From Lonsdalea britannica (GTDB lineage: Bacteria; Pseudomonadota; Gammaproteobacteria; Enterobacterales; Enterobacteriaceae), in contig NZ_CAMKXG010000001.1 in assembly GCF_946477055.1 (NCBI RefSeq), positions 6,682 to 70,681 of the forward strand: DNA of 64,000 nt. Reading direction: 5' to 3'. Shown here in pieces: positions 53,060-63,938 of the stretch. The translations under genes and the position numbers were made by a program. The number at the start of each line of letters is the position of its first letter. Position 1 is the first letter of the stretch. The notes below the pieces were generated by a model that was not told where the DNA came from, made no database searches, and saw only the letters and a program-made list of their open reading frames with translations.

Positions 53060-55762
53060 ATGTTAGTGAAACTATTAACCAAAGTTTTCGGTAGCCGTAA
53101 CGACCGTACCTTACGCCGTATGCGTAAAACTGTAGATGTGATCGCCCAGCTTGAACCCGCAATGGAAAAGCTGTCTGACGACGAGCTGAAGGCTAAAACG
53201 CCGGAGTTCCGTGAGCGCATCAAGAAAGGCGAAACGCTGGAAGCGCTGTTACCTGAGGCCTTTGCCGTCGTGCGTGAAGCAAGTAAACGTGTTTTCGGTA
53301 TGCGCCACTTCGACGTTCAGATGCTGGGCGGGATGGTCCTTAATGAACGCTGCATCGCCGAAATGCGTACCGGTGAAGGTAAAACGCTGACGGCGACGCT
53401 GCCCGCGTATCTGAATGGTCTGACCGGCCGCGGCGTGCATGTTGTTACCGTGAACGACTATTTGGCACAGCGTGATGCCGAGAACAACCGTCCGTTGTTT
53501 GAGTACCTCGGTCTGACGGTAGGGATCAACCTGCCTGGCATGCCAGCGCCAGCGAAACGCGAAGCGTATGCGGCTGACATCACTTATGGTACCAACAACG
53601 AATATGGTTTCGACTACCTGCGTGACAACATGGCGTTCAGCCCGGAAGAGCGCGTTCAGCGCCCGCTGTTTTACGCTCTGGTGGATGAAGTTGACTCCAT
53701 TCTGATCGATGAAGCGCGTACCCCGCTGATCATCTCTGGCCCGGCAGAAGACAGCTCCGAGATGTATATCCGCGTCAATAAAATCATCCCGTCGCTGATC
53801 CGTCAGGAAAAAGAAGATTCCGACACCTTCCAGGGCGAAGGCCACTTCTCCGTGGATGAAAAATCCCGTCAGGTTAACCTGACCGAACGCGGTCTGGTCA
53901 AAATCGAAGAGCTGCTGGTGAACGAAGGCATCATGGATGAAGGCGAATCCCTGTACTCGCCTTCCAACATTATGCTGATGCACCACGTTACCGCTGGCCT
54001 GCGAGCGCATGTTCTGTTCACGCGCGACGTCGATTACATCGTTAAAGACGGTGAGGTCATCATTGTCGATGAACATACCGGCCGTACCATGCAGGGGCGT
54101 CGCTGGTCTGACGGTCTGCATCAGGCTGTTGAGGCGAAAGAGCACGTCACCATCAATAATGAAAACCAGACGCTGGCCTCCATTACCTTCCAGAACTACT
54201 TCCGCCTGTATGAAAAACTGGCCGGGATGACGGGGACGGCGGATACCGAAGCCTTCGAATTCAGCTCTATCTATAAACTGGATACCATTGTTGTACCGAC
54301 GAACCGTCCGATGATTCGTAAAGATTTGCCCGATCTGGTGTACATGACCGAGCGGGAAAAAATCGACGCTATCATCGAAGATATCAGAGAGCGTACGGCG
54401 AATGGCCAGCCGGTGCTGGTGGGGACGATCTCGATTGAGAAATCCGAAGTGGTTTCTGACGCGCTGACGCGCGCCGGAGTCAAACACAACGTGCTTAACG
54501 CCAAGTTCCATGCCATGGAAGCGGATATCGTCGCACAGGCCGGTCGTCCGGGCGCGGTGACCATCGCCACTAACATGGCCGGTCGTGGTACGGATATCGT
54601 GCTGGGCGGCAGCTGGCAGACTGAAATCGCCCAGCTTGAAGCCCCGACGGATGAGCAGATCGCGGCAATCAAAGCCGATTGGCAACTGCGTCACGACGCG
54701 GTGCTGGCTTCGGGCGGTTTGCATATTATTGGTACCGAGCGTCATGAATCGCGTCGTATCGACAACCAGCTGCGTGGCCGTTCCGGTCGTCAGGGGGATG
54801 CCGGTTCTTCCCGCTTCTACCTTTCCATGGAAGATGCCCTGATGCGTATCTTCGCTTCTGACCGCGTGTCCAACATGATGCGTAAGCTGGGGATGAAGGA
54901 AGGCGAAGCAATCGAGCATCCTTGGGTGACCAAGGCGATTGCCAATGCGCAGCGTAAGGTAGAAAACCGCAACTTCGATATTCGTAAGCAGCTGCTGGAA
55001 TACGATGATGTGGCGAACGACCAGCGCCGGGCTATCTACACTCAGCGTAATGAGCTGCTGAACTCAGTCGATATCAGCGAAACGATCAACAGCATTCGTG
55101 ACGATGTATTCAAAGTGACCATCGATAACCATATTCCGCCGCAGTCTCTGGAAGAAATGTGGGATATCGAGGGTCTGGAACAGCGTCTGAAAAACGATTT
55201 CGATCTGGACATGCCGATTGCAGAATGGCTGGAAAAAGAGCCACAGCTGCATGAAGAAACGCTGCGTGAACGTATCCACGAACAGGCGATGGAAGTTTAC
55301 GCCCGCAAAGAAGAAGTCGTGGGTGTCGATGTGATGCGCAACTTCGAAAAAGGCGTCATGCTGCAGACGCTGGACTCCTTGTGGAAAGAGCATCTGGCGG
55401 CGATGGACTATCTGCGTCAGGGCATCCATCTGCGCGGCTATGCGCAGAAAGATCCGAAGCAGGAGTACAAACGTGAGTCGTTCTCCATGTTCGCCGCGAT
55501 GCTGGAAGCGCTGAAATATGAAGTCATCAGCACACTGAGCAAAGTTCAGGTCCGTATGCCGGAAGAGATCGAAGCGTTGGAACAGCAGCGTCGCGAGGAA
55601 GCCGAACGTCTGGCAGGCCAGCAGCAACTGAGCCATCAAAGTGAAGTGGCTGCCGCACCGACTGCCGGTGGTTCATCTGAGCGTAAAATCGGCCGTAACG
55701 ATCCTTGCCCTTGCGGTTCAGGCAAGAAATACAAACAGTGCCACGGACGTATCCAGAACTAG
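53060..55762 (+). CDS. secA: Preprotein translocase ATPase SecA
   Basis: SecA drives proteins through SecYEG by ATP hydrolysis. The ATG at 53060 gives 900 residues (901 in E. coli). Walker A is [11 protein letters not shown] (GEGKT at 105-109), the DEAD-type box is in [15 protein letters not shown], and the C-terminal zinc site has Cys883, Cys885, Cys894 and His895 ([16 protein letters not shown]), which also binds SecB. It follows secM by 85 bases and is under SecM control. Confidence 0.99.
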   Translation: MLVKLLTKVFGSRNDRTLRRMRKTVDVIAQLEPAMEKLSDDELKAKTPEFRERIKKGETLEALLPEAFAVVREASKRVFGMRHFDVQMLGGMVLNERCIAEMRTGEGKTLTATLPAYLNGLTGRGVHVVTVNDYLAQRDAENNRPLFEYLGLTVGINLPGMPAPAKREAYAADITYGTNNEYGFDYLRDNMAFSPEERVQRPLFYALVDEVDSILIDEARTPLIISGPAEDSSEMYIRVNKIIPSLIRQEKEDSDTFQGEGHFSVDEKSRQVNLTERGLVKIEELLVNEGIMDEGESLYSPSNIMLMHHVTAGLRAHVLFTRDVDYIVKDGEVIIVDEHTGRTMQGRRWSDGLHQAVEAKEHVTINNENQTLASITFQNYFRLYEKLAGMTGTADTEAFEFSSIYKLDTIVVPTNRPMIRKDLPDLVYMTEREKIDAIIEDIRERTANGQPVLVGTISIEKSEVVSDALTRAGVKHNVLNAKFHAMEADIVAQAGRPGAVTIATNMAGRGTDIVLGGSWQTEIAQLEAPTDEQIAAIKADWQLRHDAVLASGGLHIIGTERHESRRIDNQLRGRSGRQGDAGSSRFYLSMEDALMRIFASDRVSNMMRKLGMKEGEAIEHPWVTKAIANAQRKVENRNFDIRKQLLEYDDVANDQRRAIYTQRNELLNSVDISETINSIRDDVFKVTIDNHIPPQSLEEMWDIEGLEQRLKNDFDLDMPIAEWLEKEPQLHEETLRERIHEQAMEVYARKEEVVGVDVMRNFEKGVMLQTLDSLWKEHLAAMDYLRQGIHLRGYAQKDPKQEYKRESFSMFAAMLEALKYEVISTLSKVQVRMPEEIEALEQQRREEAERLAGQQQLSHQSEVAAAPTAGGSSERKIGRNDPCPCGSGKKYKQCHGRIQN

Positions 55763-55798
55763 TCTTCATTAGGGCTGAATAACATCATCGATAAAAAT

Positions 55799-55822
55799 AA
55801 AGGCGGTCATTGACCGCCTTTT
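55799..55822 (+). terminator. Terminator after secA
   Basis: AAAGGCGGTCA and TGACCGCCTTT form an almost loopless inverted repeat ending in four T's, between secA and mutT. Because A's precede the stem, it may work in both directions. mutT begins 16 bases later and may depend on readthrough or on its own promoter. Confidence 0.8.
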
Positions 55823-55838
55823 ACTTGGGGAAAGGCTT

Positions 55839-56237
55839 ATGACGCAAAAACCTTTGTCAGTCGCGGTAGGGATTATCCGTAACGCCCAGCGACAGTTTTT
55901 TATCGCCTGCCGTCAGGCTGGCTCGCACATGGCCGGTAAATGGGAGTTCCCGGGGGGAAAAGTCGAAGCGGGAGAGACGCCCGAACAGGCGCTGATTCGT
56001 GAATTGCGTGAGGAAACGGGGATTGAAGCGCGCGATCCTCAGGCGCTCACGGATAAAACGTTCTCCGCAGGCGATCGGCTCATCACGCTGCATTTTTTTC
56101 TGGTGGAGCATTGGCAGGGGGAGCCATACGGACGGGAAGGTCAGCCGTCGCGTTGGCTGACCGTCGATGAACTCAAAGAAGAGGAATTTCCGCCAGCGAA
56201 TGCGGAGATGATCCGCTGGCTAAAACAGTCGGCGTAA
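55839..56237 (+). CDS. mutT: 8-oxo-dGTP diphosphatase MutT
   Basis: MutT hydrolyses 8-oxo-dGTP and so prevents A:T to C:G mutations. The 132-residue product (129 in E. coli) has the Nudix box [20 protein letters not shown], continuing ETG, at residues 39-61. GGGGAAAGG lies before the ATG. It is convergent with yacG, nine bases away. Confidence 0.97.
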   Translation: MTQKPLSVAVGIIRNAQRQFFIACRQAGSHMAGKWEFPGGKVEAGETPEQALIRELREETGIEARDPQALTDKTFSAGDRLITLHFFLVEHWQGEPYGREGQPSRWLTVDELKEEEFPPANAEMIRWLKQSA

Positions 56238-56246
56238 CACCAAAGT

Positions 56247-56444
56247 TTAATACTTTGTTTCGCTCCAGTTTTCGCTGTCAGTAATCGCTTCATTACTGGG
56301 AATACGTTTTTCTTCTTCTGCCCATTCCCCAAGATCGATTAGCTGGCAGCGTTTGCTGCAGAAAGGGCGGTAAGGACTTTGTTCTCCCCACACCACAGGT
56401 TTGGCGCAGGTCGGACATTTTACGGTGGTGATATCGTTGCTCAT
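56247..56444 (-). CDS. yacG: DNA gyrase inhibitor YacG (zinc protein)
   Basis: YacG is a small zinc-binding protein that binds GyrB and inhibits gyrase in E. coli. The 65-residue product equals E. coli in length. The zinc ligands are Cys10, Cys13, Cys29 and Cys33 (KCPTCAKP and [15 protein letters not shown]). It follows zapD by 11 bases and is the last gene of coaE-zapD-yacG. Confidence 0.97.
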   Translation of the reverse strand: MSNDITTVKCPTCAKPVVWGEQSPYRPFCSKRCQLIDLGEWAEEEKRIPSNEAITDSENWSETKY

Positions 56445-56455
56445 CGTGTTAACTC

Positions 56456-57208
56456 CTAACAGCAGGCCAGTTCGAACGTCAGGCGGTCGGGCACTTGTCC
56501 ATGCTCGCTGTCCAGCGGCATGAAGCGAATCGCATAACGGCTCTTGTGACCAGAAATTTGTGGGTAAAGCTGATATTCCTGTGCGATCTGTATGCGCAGC
56601 AGGTCGGCATCGGCTGCATTGTCCTGATAGAAGCCTTTCAGGCTGATTTGCGGACGGAAGATCGCTGAGTTGCGGATGAGGTCCAGAATCATCCCCAACG
56701 TCTGTTCAAATGGCGCGACGCTGTCGAGCCAGGCGCCGACCTGCCGGTTTCGGTACTCCACAGGCTGATGCAACCAGGTATGCAGCGTCGGCAAGTCGAA
56801 GTTACAGCATCCTCCAGGAATACTCAGCCGTTGGCGAACCATGCCAATAAGACGATCTTCACGCAGGCTCTGACCCATACGCGGGGCGGCCATTAGTTGG
56901 CTGGCCTGCTGGCGTAGCTGCTGGCGAAAGGCATCGATTCGCGCCTGGTCGACGCCGGGAACGTCCTGCCACTGCGTCAACTTCTGCTGCTGGCGTTCCA
57001 GTTCCTTCATCAAGTCGGGACGCACATCGCCGCGTTCCAGTACATCCAACAGGTCGGTGGCGGCGCGGAAAAAGCTCAGCGCATCACCGATGTGTTCCAG
57101 TGTCTGGTTGTCATGCATCTGTTGGAGCAAAAACTCAAGACGTAGCCACGTCCGCGTTTTCTCATTCAGCGGATATTCAAATAATAGGGTTGAGGAAGCA
57201 TCACTCAT
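56456..57208 (-). CDS. zapD: FtsZ-associated protein ZapD
   Basis: ZapD cross-links and bundles FtsZ filaments by binding the FtsZ C-terminal peptide. The 250-residue product (247 in E. coli) is mostly helical at first ([20 protein letters not shown]) and then has a beta domain; the block [26 protein letters not shown] is typical. The start overlaps the coaE stop (TAATG). Confidence 0.96.
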   Translation of the reverse strand: MSDASSTLLFEYPLNEKTRTWLRLEFLLQQMHDNQTLEHIGDALSFFRAATDLLDVLERGDVRPDLMKELERQQQKLTQWQDVPGVDQARIDAFRQQLRQQASQLMAAPRMGQSLREDRLIGMVRQRLSIPGGCCNFDLPTLHTWLHQPVEYRNRQVGAWLDSVAPFEQTLGMILDLIRNSAIFRPQISLKGFYQDNAADADLLRIQIAQEYQLYPQISGHKSRYAIRFMPLDSEHGQVPDRLTFELACC

Positions 57209-57828
57209 TATTTTGTCATCCTGTCGTTTGCGGATGCCGCCAGCTCAAGATAGCGCTGATGCAGCATGGCAATTTGTGGAGCTAGTTTGCTCTGGCTAAG
57301 GCTATTGTCGATGATGTCGTCGGCATAAGCCAGACGCTGTTCTCGCGAAGCCTGTGCGGACAGAATTTTTTCCGCCTGTTCAAGGGACACGCCATCACGC
57401 GCCAGCGTGCGCTGTAGCTGAATCTCCGGGGTGACGTCTACGACCAGAACACGTTGCGCCTGCGATTGCAGGCTGTTTTCAATCAGCAGGGGAATGACCC
57501 ACATCACATACGGGCCGGGGGCGGCAAGCAACTGGCGCCGGGTTTCCGCGTGGATCAACGGATGTAGCAGTTGGTTGAGCCACTCTTTTTCACGTTCGCT
57601 GGAAAAAATCTTTGTCCGTAGGGCGGAGCGATTGAGCGTACCGTCGGCGTTGAGTATCTCGGGGCCAAAGCGTTTTGCGATAGCGGACAACGCAGCTGTT
57701 CCGGGCTCAACGATCTGACGGGCGATGATGTCTGCATCAATAATGGTGATGCCTTGCTGGGCGAAACCTTCAGCGACGGTGCTTTTGCCGCTGCCGATAC
57801 CGCCTGTGAGCGCTACGATGTATGCCAT
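57208..57828 (-). CDS. coaE: Dephospho-CoA kinase CoaE
   Basis: CoaE catalyses the last step of coenzyme A synthesis, phosphorylation of the 3'-OH of dephospho-CoA. The ATG at 57828 gives 206 residues, as in E. coli, starting [17 protein letters not shown] with the P-loop at 9-17. The CoA-binding lid region is around residues 60-100. It heads the coaE-zapD-yacG operon. Confidence 0.97.
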   Translation of the reverse strand: MAYIVALTGGIGSGKSTVAEGFAQQGITIIDADIIARQIVEPGTAALSAIAKRFGPEILNADGTLNRSALRTKIFSSEREKEWLNQLLHPLIHAETRRQLLAAPGPYVMWVIPLLIENSLQSQAQRVLVVDVTPEIQLQRTLARDGVSLEQAEKILSAQASREQRLAYADDIIDNSLSQSKLAPQIAMLHQRYLELAASANDRMTK

Positions 57829-58000
57829 GGTATCGTTCTGCAAAATTACCGGTAAATTTACGGGATTCTAGCCTAAATAAAGGTAAATTCGCAGTCTTGC
57901 CGCAGGATTATTCGCGCGTATGATGAGGTCACTGGATATGGTTTTAATGCATACCGACTGTCTCTCTGACGGTCTTCGCCACTAACCAGGACACCTCCTT

Positions 58001-59041
58001 ATGCGTATTGAAGAAGATTTAAAGTTAGGCTTTAAAGACGTTCTCATTCGTCCCAAACGCTCTACCCTGAAGAGTCGATCGGAAGTTGAACTGGCACGCG
58101 ATTTTACCTTTATGCATGCGGGCTGCCGTTGGTCCGGCGTGCCGGTCATTGCGGCTAATATGGATACGGTAGGTACTTTTCGCATGGCTCAGGCGTTATC
58201 CACGTTCGGAGTTCTGACAGCCGTTCATAAGCATTACTCCGTTGAACAGTGGCAGCAGTTTGTCGCGCAGTCGTCAGAAGAGGTATTGCGCCATGTTATG
58301 GTCTCTACGGGGACGTCAAACGACGATTTTAATAAGTTGAAGCAGATTCTGGCTTTGTCGCCGACGCTGAAATTTATTTGCATCGATGTCGCCAACGGCT
58401 ACTCCGAGCACTTTGTCTCCTTTGTACAAAAAGCGCGTGAGGCGTGTCCTGATAAAGTCATTTGTGCGGGCAATGTGGTCACCGGCGAAATGGTCGAGGA
58501 GCTGATTCTTTCGGGTGCGGATATCGTTAAGGTCGGGATTGGTCCTGGTTCCGTTTGCACCACCCGGTTGAAAACGGGCGTGGGCTATCCGCAGCTGTCG
58601 GCGGTCATTGAATGTGCCGATGCCGCGCATGGTCTGGGGGGACAGATTGTCAGCGATGGTGGTTGCTCTGTGCCGGGCGATGTCGCCAAAGCTTTCGGTG
58701 GCGGCGCTGATTTTGTGATGCTGGGAGGGATGTTAGCGGCACACGATGAGTGTGAAGGAACCATCGCCGAAGAAAATGGCCAGAAAATGATGCTGTTTTA
58801 CGGTATGAGTTCGGCATCCGCGATGGAACGCCATGTGGGCGGCGTAGCCGGTTATCGTGCTGCGGAAGGTAAAACCGTCAAGCTTCCGCTGCGAGGGCCG
58901 GTGGAGTACACCATCCGCGATATTCTCGGCGGTTTGCGCTCAGCCTGCACTTATGTTGGCGCTTCACGCCTGAAAGAGCTGACCAAACGCACGACGTTTA
59001 TTCGTGTCGCCGAGCAGGAAAACCGGATTTTCAACGTATAA
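58001..59041 (+). CDS. guaC: GMP reductase GuaC
   Basis: GuaC converts GMP to IMP with NADPH, reconnecting guanine and adenine nucleotide pools. The 346-residue product (347 in E. coli) is an IMPDH-family barrel with the catalytic cysteine loop [17 protein letters not shown], about residue 186, and the phosphate-binding [14 protein letters not shown]. The ribosome-binding site is weak (AGGA about 11 bases upstream). It is convergent with hofC. Confidence 0.98.
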   Translation: MRIEEDLKLGFKDVLIRPKRSTLKSRSEVELARDFTFMHAGCRWSGVPVIAANMDTVGTFRMAQALSTFGVLTAVHKHYSVEQWQQFVAQSSEEVLRHVMVSTGTSNDDFNKLKQILALSPTLKFICIDVANGYSEHFVSFVQKAREACPDKVICAGNVVTGEMVEELILSGADIVKVGIGPGSVCTTRLKTGVGYPQLSAVIECADAAHGLGGQIVSDGGCSVPGDVAKAFGGGADFVMLGGMLAAHDECEGTIAEENGQKMMLFYGMSSASAMERHVGGVAGYRAAEGKTVKLPLRGPVEYTIRDILGGLRSACTYVGASRLKELTKRTTFIRVAEQENRIFNV

Positions 59042-59058
59042 CCCTCGGTGTCTACTAG

Positions 59059-59084
59059 ACTGACGGGATCAGGCTCCCGTCAGT
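59059..59084. repeat. Perfect inverted repeat at the guaC/hofC junction
   Basis: ACTGACGGGA and TCCCGTCAGT are exact reverse complements around six bases, spanning the stop codon of hofC and lying 17 bases after the guaC stop. No T run follows on either strand, but the place between convergent genes suggests a transcript-end structure. Confidence 0.55.
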
Positions 59085-60271
59085 ACCTGACCCAATTGGA
59101 ATATGGGCAGATACATCGCTATCACCAGCGTACCGACAATCACGCCCACCGTCCCCATCAATAATGGCTCCAAGGTATGAGGCAGCTTGTCTGCAAACTG
59201 CTGCGTACTTTTTTCATGCCATTCGGCCAACTGTGTAAACAGGTGCTCCAACGCGCCAGTTTCTTCTCCGACTCTAATTAGCTGTGGACAGGGAGCAGGG
59301 AACAGCGGTGAGCGTTCTAGCGCCTGACTCAGTGGTATGCCGCGCTCAATGAGGCTTTGTATCTCTTTCAATTCTCTCTGATAAAGCGGATGTCCAAGCG
59401 TCGCGGCTGCGTCCAATCCGGCAGGTAGCGGCAGCCCTGCACCGTGAGTCATCGCCAGCGTATGGAATATCTGGCTGAGGCAGCGTCCGCGAATCAGTGT
59501 GGCGATACCCGGCGCTTTGAGCCACAGGCGTTGTTCCCTGTAACGCCAGCGTGGATAGGTTTTGCGTAGCCAGCCGTAAGCGACTGTGAGAGCAATGCTT
59601 GTGGTGACGAAAGTCGCGCCATTGCGTACGCACCGTTCCGAGAGGGTCAGCAAGGTCTGTGTGAGCAGGGGAAGCGGGGCGTTGAATGACGCGTAAAGCC
59701 GACCAAACTCGGGTAACACTAGGGTAACCATCAGCGCGCTCACGATCAGCACGGCGGCGGAAACGAAGAGGGGATAGCGTAATGCTTTGGCGACCTTATG
59801 AGCTAATTGCTGACGTGCCTCCTGATAGGCGGCGAGCCGCTGGCAGCAGTCCCCCAGTTTGCCCGTCAGTTCGCCTGCGGCAATCAGGGAGCAATACATG
59901 GGCGGGAAAATATGGGGATAGTGCCGAAACGCCTCTGCCAGCGTGACCCCCTGTGCTATCTGACGGCTAACGGAGTATAAGACGCATCGCCACGCCGGTT
60001 TGTCATGCTGCTGCGCCATGAGATTCAATGATTCCAGCAGTGGAAGCCCCGCCTTCAATAGCGAACCGAGCTGATGAATGACGGCCGTAAGCTGCGTGCC
60101 GTGCCAGGTATAGCGGGTCAGATACTGGCGGACCTTGAGATTAAGAGGTTGATAGCCCTGTTCTAGCAGATGGTCGAACACCTGTTGGCGTTGGCTAGCG
60201 ATAAACTCGCCACAACACAGCTCGCCGTTTCCACCCAGGGCCTGCCAGTCGTATAGCTTTTGCATCACCAT
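59069..60271 (-). CDS. hofC: Type IV pilus assembly platform protein HofC (PilC-like)
   Basis: HofC is the inner-membrane platform protein of a type IV pilus/type II secretion-like assembly system. From the ATG at 60271 it has 400 residues, as in E. coli, with the repeated T2SSF domain: FPPMYCSLIAAGELTGKL in the first copy and CPQLIRVGEETGALEHLF in the second, and three hydrophobic segments. It starts one base after the hofB stop codon, so the two are translated together. Confidence 0.93.
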   Translation of the reverse strand: MVMQKLYDWQALGGNGELCCGEFIASQRQQVFDHLLEQGYQPLNLKVRQYLTRYTWHGTQLTAVIHQLGSLLKAGLPLLESLNLMAQQHDKPAWRCVLYSVSRQIAQGVTLAEAFRHYPHIFPPMYCSLIAAGELTGKLGDCCQRLAAYQEARQQLAHKVAKALRYPLFVSAAVLIVSALMVTLVLPEFGRLYASFNAPLPLLTQTLLTLSERCVRNGATFVTTSIALTVAYGWLRKTYPRWRYREQRLWLKAPGIATLIRGRCLSQIFHTLAMTHGAGLPLPAGLDAAATLGHPLYQRELKEIQSLIERGIPLSQALERSPLFPAPCPQLIRVGEETGALEHLFTQLAEWHEKSTQQFADKLPHTLEPLLMGTVGVIVGTLVIAMYLPIFQLGQVLTGA

Positions 60272-60272
60272 C

Positions 60273-61703
60273 TCACTCTTTCTCCTCCATTCCGTCTCCG
60301 ACCACTCGATAGACCTCATCCAGCGAGGTTATGCCTTCGTTGACTAAAGCCAGACCGGCACGAAATAGCGAGTGTGGTCGGGAGTGCCGGGCATGCGTGT
60401 TGTCGTATGACACTTCCCCGTTATCCGCCAGCGTTTGCTGTAGCGCAGGAGATATGGCTAACAGGTCGTAAATCGCTACGCGGCCGTAATAGCCTGAAAA
60501 ACAGTGGTTGCAGCCCTGCGGGCGCCATTGCTTCAGAGGGCCAGACCAGGATGCATGGGAAGAAACTGTTTCCGCAGGCACGGGCTGGCGACAGTGGGAG
60601 CACAGTCTGCGAACTAAGCGCTGTGCAATGATGAGTTTTAGCGCCGAGGCGAGCAGATAACCGGGAACGCCAAGGTGTCTCATTCGCGTGATGGTCTCGC
60701 TAGCAGAGTTCGTATGTAACGTGGATAGAACCAAGTGGCCGGTTTGCGCCGCTTTGACGGCAATATCCGCCGTTTCGGCGTCGCGAATTTCTCCTATCAT
60801 GATGACGTCGGGATCCTGACGCAGCAGTGCTCGCAGCACTCGACTGAAGTCCAATCGACTTTTCGTGTTGACGGCGGTTTGATTGATCCCTTCCAACGGG
60901 ATTTCAACGGGGTCTTCCACGCTGCAGATATTACGGCTGGTCGTGTTAAGCCAGCGTATGGCGCTGTATAGCGTGAAGGTTTTACCGCTCCCCGTTGGTC
61001 CGGTCACTAAAATCAAGCCCTGAGGCAGACGCAGAACTCGTTTGAACGCCTTTAATGCGCCGGTGGTAAGCCCTAGCGTGTCCAGTGTTAGCGCCTGTTG
61101 CTGCGTTTGTAATACCCGCAGTACGACCTTCTCTCCCGTTTGTATTGGCAGAGTGGCGATGCGTAGTGAATAACATTCCCGATCAAGCTGTAGGGTGAAC
61201 TGGCCGTCCTGCGGCAGACGACGTTCAGCGATATCCAGCTTTCCCATGATTTTAAGTCGAGCGATCAGTCGGGGTGTTAGTTCGTCAGGCGCTGACGGCA
61301 CTTCCTGCAAAACCCCGTCAATGCGCAGTCGTATCCGGCAGTGCATTGTCATCGGTTCAAAATGGATATCCGAGGCTCGTCGCTGAATCGCTGAACTCAG
61401 CGTCTCGTTGATGAATTTGACCACCGGAATGTCTTCCTGTTCTTCGACCTCGGGTGTGGGCTGATAGATTGAGGCTTTCTCCATGGCGCTTTGCGGAGGG
61501 GCAAGCTGTTTTTCCAGTCTGGCGGCAGGCCATTTTTCGACCAGCACCCGACGATTGCTGGCGAATTTCAGTGCCGTCAGCATTTCTGTGGCGGGGGCGT
61601 TGCCGACAGCAATGGTAATAGACTGCTCATCTATGGTCAGAAGCAAAGCGTGGTAACGCCGGCACAATATCTTGAGTTCATCGCTGAGTCTTGGTGTCGT
61701 CAT
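60273..61703 (-). CDS. hofB: Type IV pilus assembly ATPase HofB (PilB/GspE-like)
   Basis: HofB is the cytoplasmic ATPase expected to power pilin polymerisation. The ATG at 61703 lies four bases after the ppdD stop and gives 476 residues (461 in E. coli). Walker A is VTGPTGSGKTFTL, the Asp box and Walker B region read DVIMIGEIRDAETADIAV, and the zinc motif of GspE/PilB proteins is present as CSHCRQ and CNHCFSGYYGR. Confidence 0.94.
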   Translation of the reverse strand: MTTPRLSDELKILCRRYHALLLTIDEQSITIAVGNAPATEMLTALKFASNRRVLVEKWPAARLEKQLAPPQSAMEKASIYQPTPEVEEQEDIPVVKFINETLSSAIQRRASDIHFEPMTMHCRIRLRIDGVLQEVPSAPDELTPRLIARLKIMGKLDIAERRLPQDGQFTLQLDRECYSLRIATLPIQTGEKVVLRVLQTQQQALTLDTLGLTTGALKAFKRVLRLPQGLILVTGPTGSGKTFTLYSAIRWLNTTSRNICSVEDPVEIPLEGINQTAVNTKSRLDFSRVLRALLRQDPDVIMIGEIRDAETADIAVKAAQTGHLVLSTLHTNSASETITRMRHLGVPGYLLASALKLIIAQRLVRRLCSHCRQPVPAETVSSHASWSGPLKQWRPQGCNHCFSGYYGRVAIYDLLAISPALQQTLADNGEVSYDNTHARHSRPHSLFRAGLALVNEGITSLDEVYRVVGDGMEEKE

Positions 61704-61707
61704 GGGA

Positions 61708-62160
61708 TCACCCTGTCGCATTAGAGGCATCATCCAGACGGAAAACGTCCAGACAGGCCTGCCTGAGCATATCGGCCCCGGCTTCCGCCAGGCAGTTTTT
61801 AGTCCAGCTCAACGATCCTGTCTGAGACTCCAACGTCGGCGTAATAACCACGCTGAGCCCCTGTAACGAGGATTGACCCGTCAACGTGATGATGCCTCGC
61901 GAAATGGTAACCTGACTGATGTAACGTGTGGAGGTTGCCGCTGGAATGCCCTGATTACCCGCATTGCAAAGGGCCAGATCGGCATTGCTTAGTCCACAGA
62001 GGTCGACGGCCATTTTGTAGGACGCCGCCGTTTGCAGCATGTCGGTCATCGCCGCTTTTTGCAGGTATCCCTGATAGGCCGGAATTCCCAAGGCGCTTAG
62101 TACGGCAATGATGACAATCACTACCATTAGTTCAATCAGCGTAAATCCTTGCTGTAACAT
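61708..62160 (-). CDS. ppdD: Major type IV prepilin PpdD (PilA-like)
   Basis: PpdD is the major pilin subunit of the enterobacterial type IV pilus. The start at 62160 has AAGGA eight bases upstream and gives a 150-residue prepilin with a short leader MLQQG before FTLIELMVVIVIIAVLSALG; cleavage is expected between Gly5 and Phe6, and Glu10 is the conserved Glu+5. The two C-terminal cysteines (KNCLAEAG, RQACLDVF) form the D-region disulfide. It is the first gene of ppdD-hofB-hofC. Confidence 0.95.
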   Translation of the reverse strand: MLQQGFTLIELMVVIVIIAVLSALGIPAYQGYLQKAAMTDMLQTAASYKMAVDLCGLSNADLALCNAGNQGIPAATSTRYISQVTISRGIITLTGQSSLQGLSVVITPTLESQTGSLSWTKNCLAEAGADMLRQACLDVFRLDDASNATG

Positions 62161-62509
62161 GATTTCAATCCTTGATGTGGCGGATGGCGGCAGCATATGG
62201 GACGGCATAGACTTCGGCGACAGCCGATAAACTCATTCGGAATGCGCTTCGCAAACTGTTTAAATGGTTGCAGTCAGCCTCCATTTTTTTGCCGGACGCC
62301 TTCCGATTTCTATATTTGTCGCAGCAGGGGAGTGGCGCTAAGCGGTATGCTAGCGATAAATGTGGGGCGCAGAGGAATGTTTCACTGACGCGTTAAGCCG
62401 CATAGCAGGTGAATGACGAGCAGAGGAAACATGCTACGCTTTGGTCTGTGTGAGCCGCTTGTGGCGCAGAGGATCTCGCATAAAACAACAGGTTAATGGG
62501 AGCTGGCGG
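62161..62509. other. Divergent ppdD/ampD spacer (349 bp), nadC absent
   Basis: This spacer carries the divergent promoters of ppdD and ampD. E. coli has nadC between them; I see no nadC-like frame or fragment on the minus strand. A long T run (CCATTTTTTTG) lies near 62281-62291. I recognise no RNA gene or terminator. Confidence 0.6.
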
Positions 62510-63052
62510 ATGGAATTGATAGATGGATGGCTAACGGATGTGGCGCGGGTCCCATCCCCTCATTGCGATGACCGGCCCGAGGGAGATATTCCCTCTCTGC
62601 TGGTGATACACAATATCAGCCTGCCGCCGGGAGAGTTTGGCGGTCCCTATATCGATCAATTGTTTACCGGAAGACTGCAGGCTTCGGAACACCCTTTTTT
62701 TGCCGAGATCAGTCACCTGAGAGTCTCAGCGCATTGCCTGATTCGTCGCGACGGCAGCATCGTGCAATATGTGCCCTTTGACCGTCGGGCTTGGCATGCG
62801 GGCGTTTCAAAATTTGAAGATCGCGAACGCTGTAATGATTTCTCTATCGGCATCGAACTCGAAGGGACCGATACGCTCCCTTTCACGAATGATCAATACC
62901 GTCAGTTGGCGTTGGTCACACGGCTATTATGTCTGGCCTACCCAATTACACCGAATCGAATTTGCGGTCACAACGATATTGCTCCAGGTCGTAAAACCGA
63001 TCCCGGTCCTGCTTTCGACTGGGATAGATATCGACATTTAGCGCAGGAATAG
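62510..63052 (+). CDS. ampD: 1,6-anhydro-MurNAc-L-alanine amidase AmpD
   Basis: AmpD cleaves the peptide from anhydro-muropeptides in the cytoplasm during wall recycling; its loss derepresses AmpC beta-lactamase where AmpR is present. The ATG at 62510 (GGGAG upstream) gives 180 residues (183 in E. coli). Zinc ligands are expected at His34 ([14 protein letters not shown]), His153 and Asp163 ([19 protein letters not shown]), with Glu116 and Lys161 as catalytic residues. No ampC or ampR is in the window. Confidence 0.97.
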   Translation: MELIDGWLTDVARVPSPHCDDRPEGDIPSLLVIHNISLPPGEFGGPYIDQLFTGRLQASEHPFFAEISHLRVSAHCLIRRDGSIVQYVPFDRRAWHAGVSKFEDRERCNDFSIGIELEGTDTLPFTNDQYRQLALVTRLLCLAYPITPNRICGHNDIAPGRKTDPGPAFDWDRYRHLAQE

Positions 63053-63077
63053 CGAGCTACAAAGGGAGTCCAAATTA

Positions 63078-63932
63078 ATGACGCTGTTTACGTTGTTGCT
63101 GGTTTTGGGATGGGAACGTCTGTTTAAACAGGGCGAGCACTGGCAGTTGGATCACCATTTTGCGGTGAGGCTGCGGCATCTGTCTTCACCGTCCTTGATA
63201 CAAACTTTGTATTTGACGGTGGCGGGTATGGCCATAACCGCGCTGCTGATGTGGTTGGTCAGCGGCTGGCTGTTTGGTCTGCCGATGCTGATGCTTTGGG
63301 TCATTATCGGTTTGCTCTGCGTGGGCGCGGGCGAGGTGAGGCTGCACTATCACCGTTATTTGCAGGCGGCTCAACGAGGGGAAGCGGATGCGGAACGTCA
63401 GATGTCCGCTGAGTTAGCGCTGATTCATGGTTTACCCGTGGATGCCAATGAATCGGAAAGGCTTAAGGAATTACAGAATGCGCTGCTGTGGATTAATTTC
63501 CGTTATTACCTGGCTCCGCTGTTCTGGTTTGTGGTCGCTGGACCTTACGGCCCCATTGCGTTAGTGGGTTATGCCTGCCTGAGGGCGCGTCAAACGATGC
63601 TCGCTCGCTATCACACGCCGCTGGAACGCGCTAATTCTGGCGTGGATACATTATTGCATTGGCTGGACTGGATCCCCGTGCGGTTGGCTGGAGCGGCTTA
63701 TGCGTTGCTGGGGCACGGTGAAAAAGCACTGCCTGCCTGGTTTGCCGCTTTATTGGATTTTCATAGTACCCAGTATTGGGTGCTGACTCAGCTGGCGCAA
63801 TTTTCCCTGGCGCGTGACCCTCACATTGATCCTTTAGCAACGCCGGTCGCGGCAGTGAAGTTAGCCAAAAAGGTGACGCTGGTGATTGTGGTGGTGGTGG
63901 CGCTATTGACGATCTACGGCGCTCTGGTATGA
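63078..63932 (+). CDS. ampE: Inner-membrane protein AmpE
   Basis: AmpE is an inner-membrane protein encoded with AmpD and proposed to act as a sensor in beta-lactamase induction; its exact biochemical role is unknown. The 284-residue product equals E. coli in length. It starts [28 protein letters not shown] and has four hydrophobic segments (about 47-64, 67-84, 145-163 and 266-282). It begins 25 bases after ampD and ends seven bases before a tandem repeat. Confidence 0.95.
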   Translation: MTLFTLLLVLGWERLFKQGEHWQLDHHFAVRLRHLSSPSLIQTLYLTVAGMAITALLMWLVSGWLFGLPMLMLWVIIGLLCVGAGEVRLHYHRYLQAAQRGEADAERQMSAELALIHGLPVDANESERLKELQNALLWINFRYYLAPLFWFVVAGPYGPIALVGYACLRARQTMLARYHTPLERANSGVDTLLHWLDWIPVRLAGAAYALLGHGEKALPAWFAALLDFHSTQYWVLTQLAQFSLARDPHIDPLATPVAAVKLAKKVTLVIVVVVALLTIYGALV

Positions 63933-63938
63933 CTCTCT

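Noticed and set aside
53249-54919. Minus-strand open frame of 556 codons inside secA
   Set aside because: It is the antisense shadow of secA, caused by codon bias; the amino acid composition (rich in Arg, His, Gln and Phe) fits no protein family and there is no ribosome-binding site.
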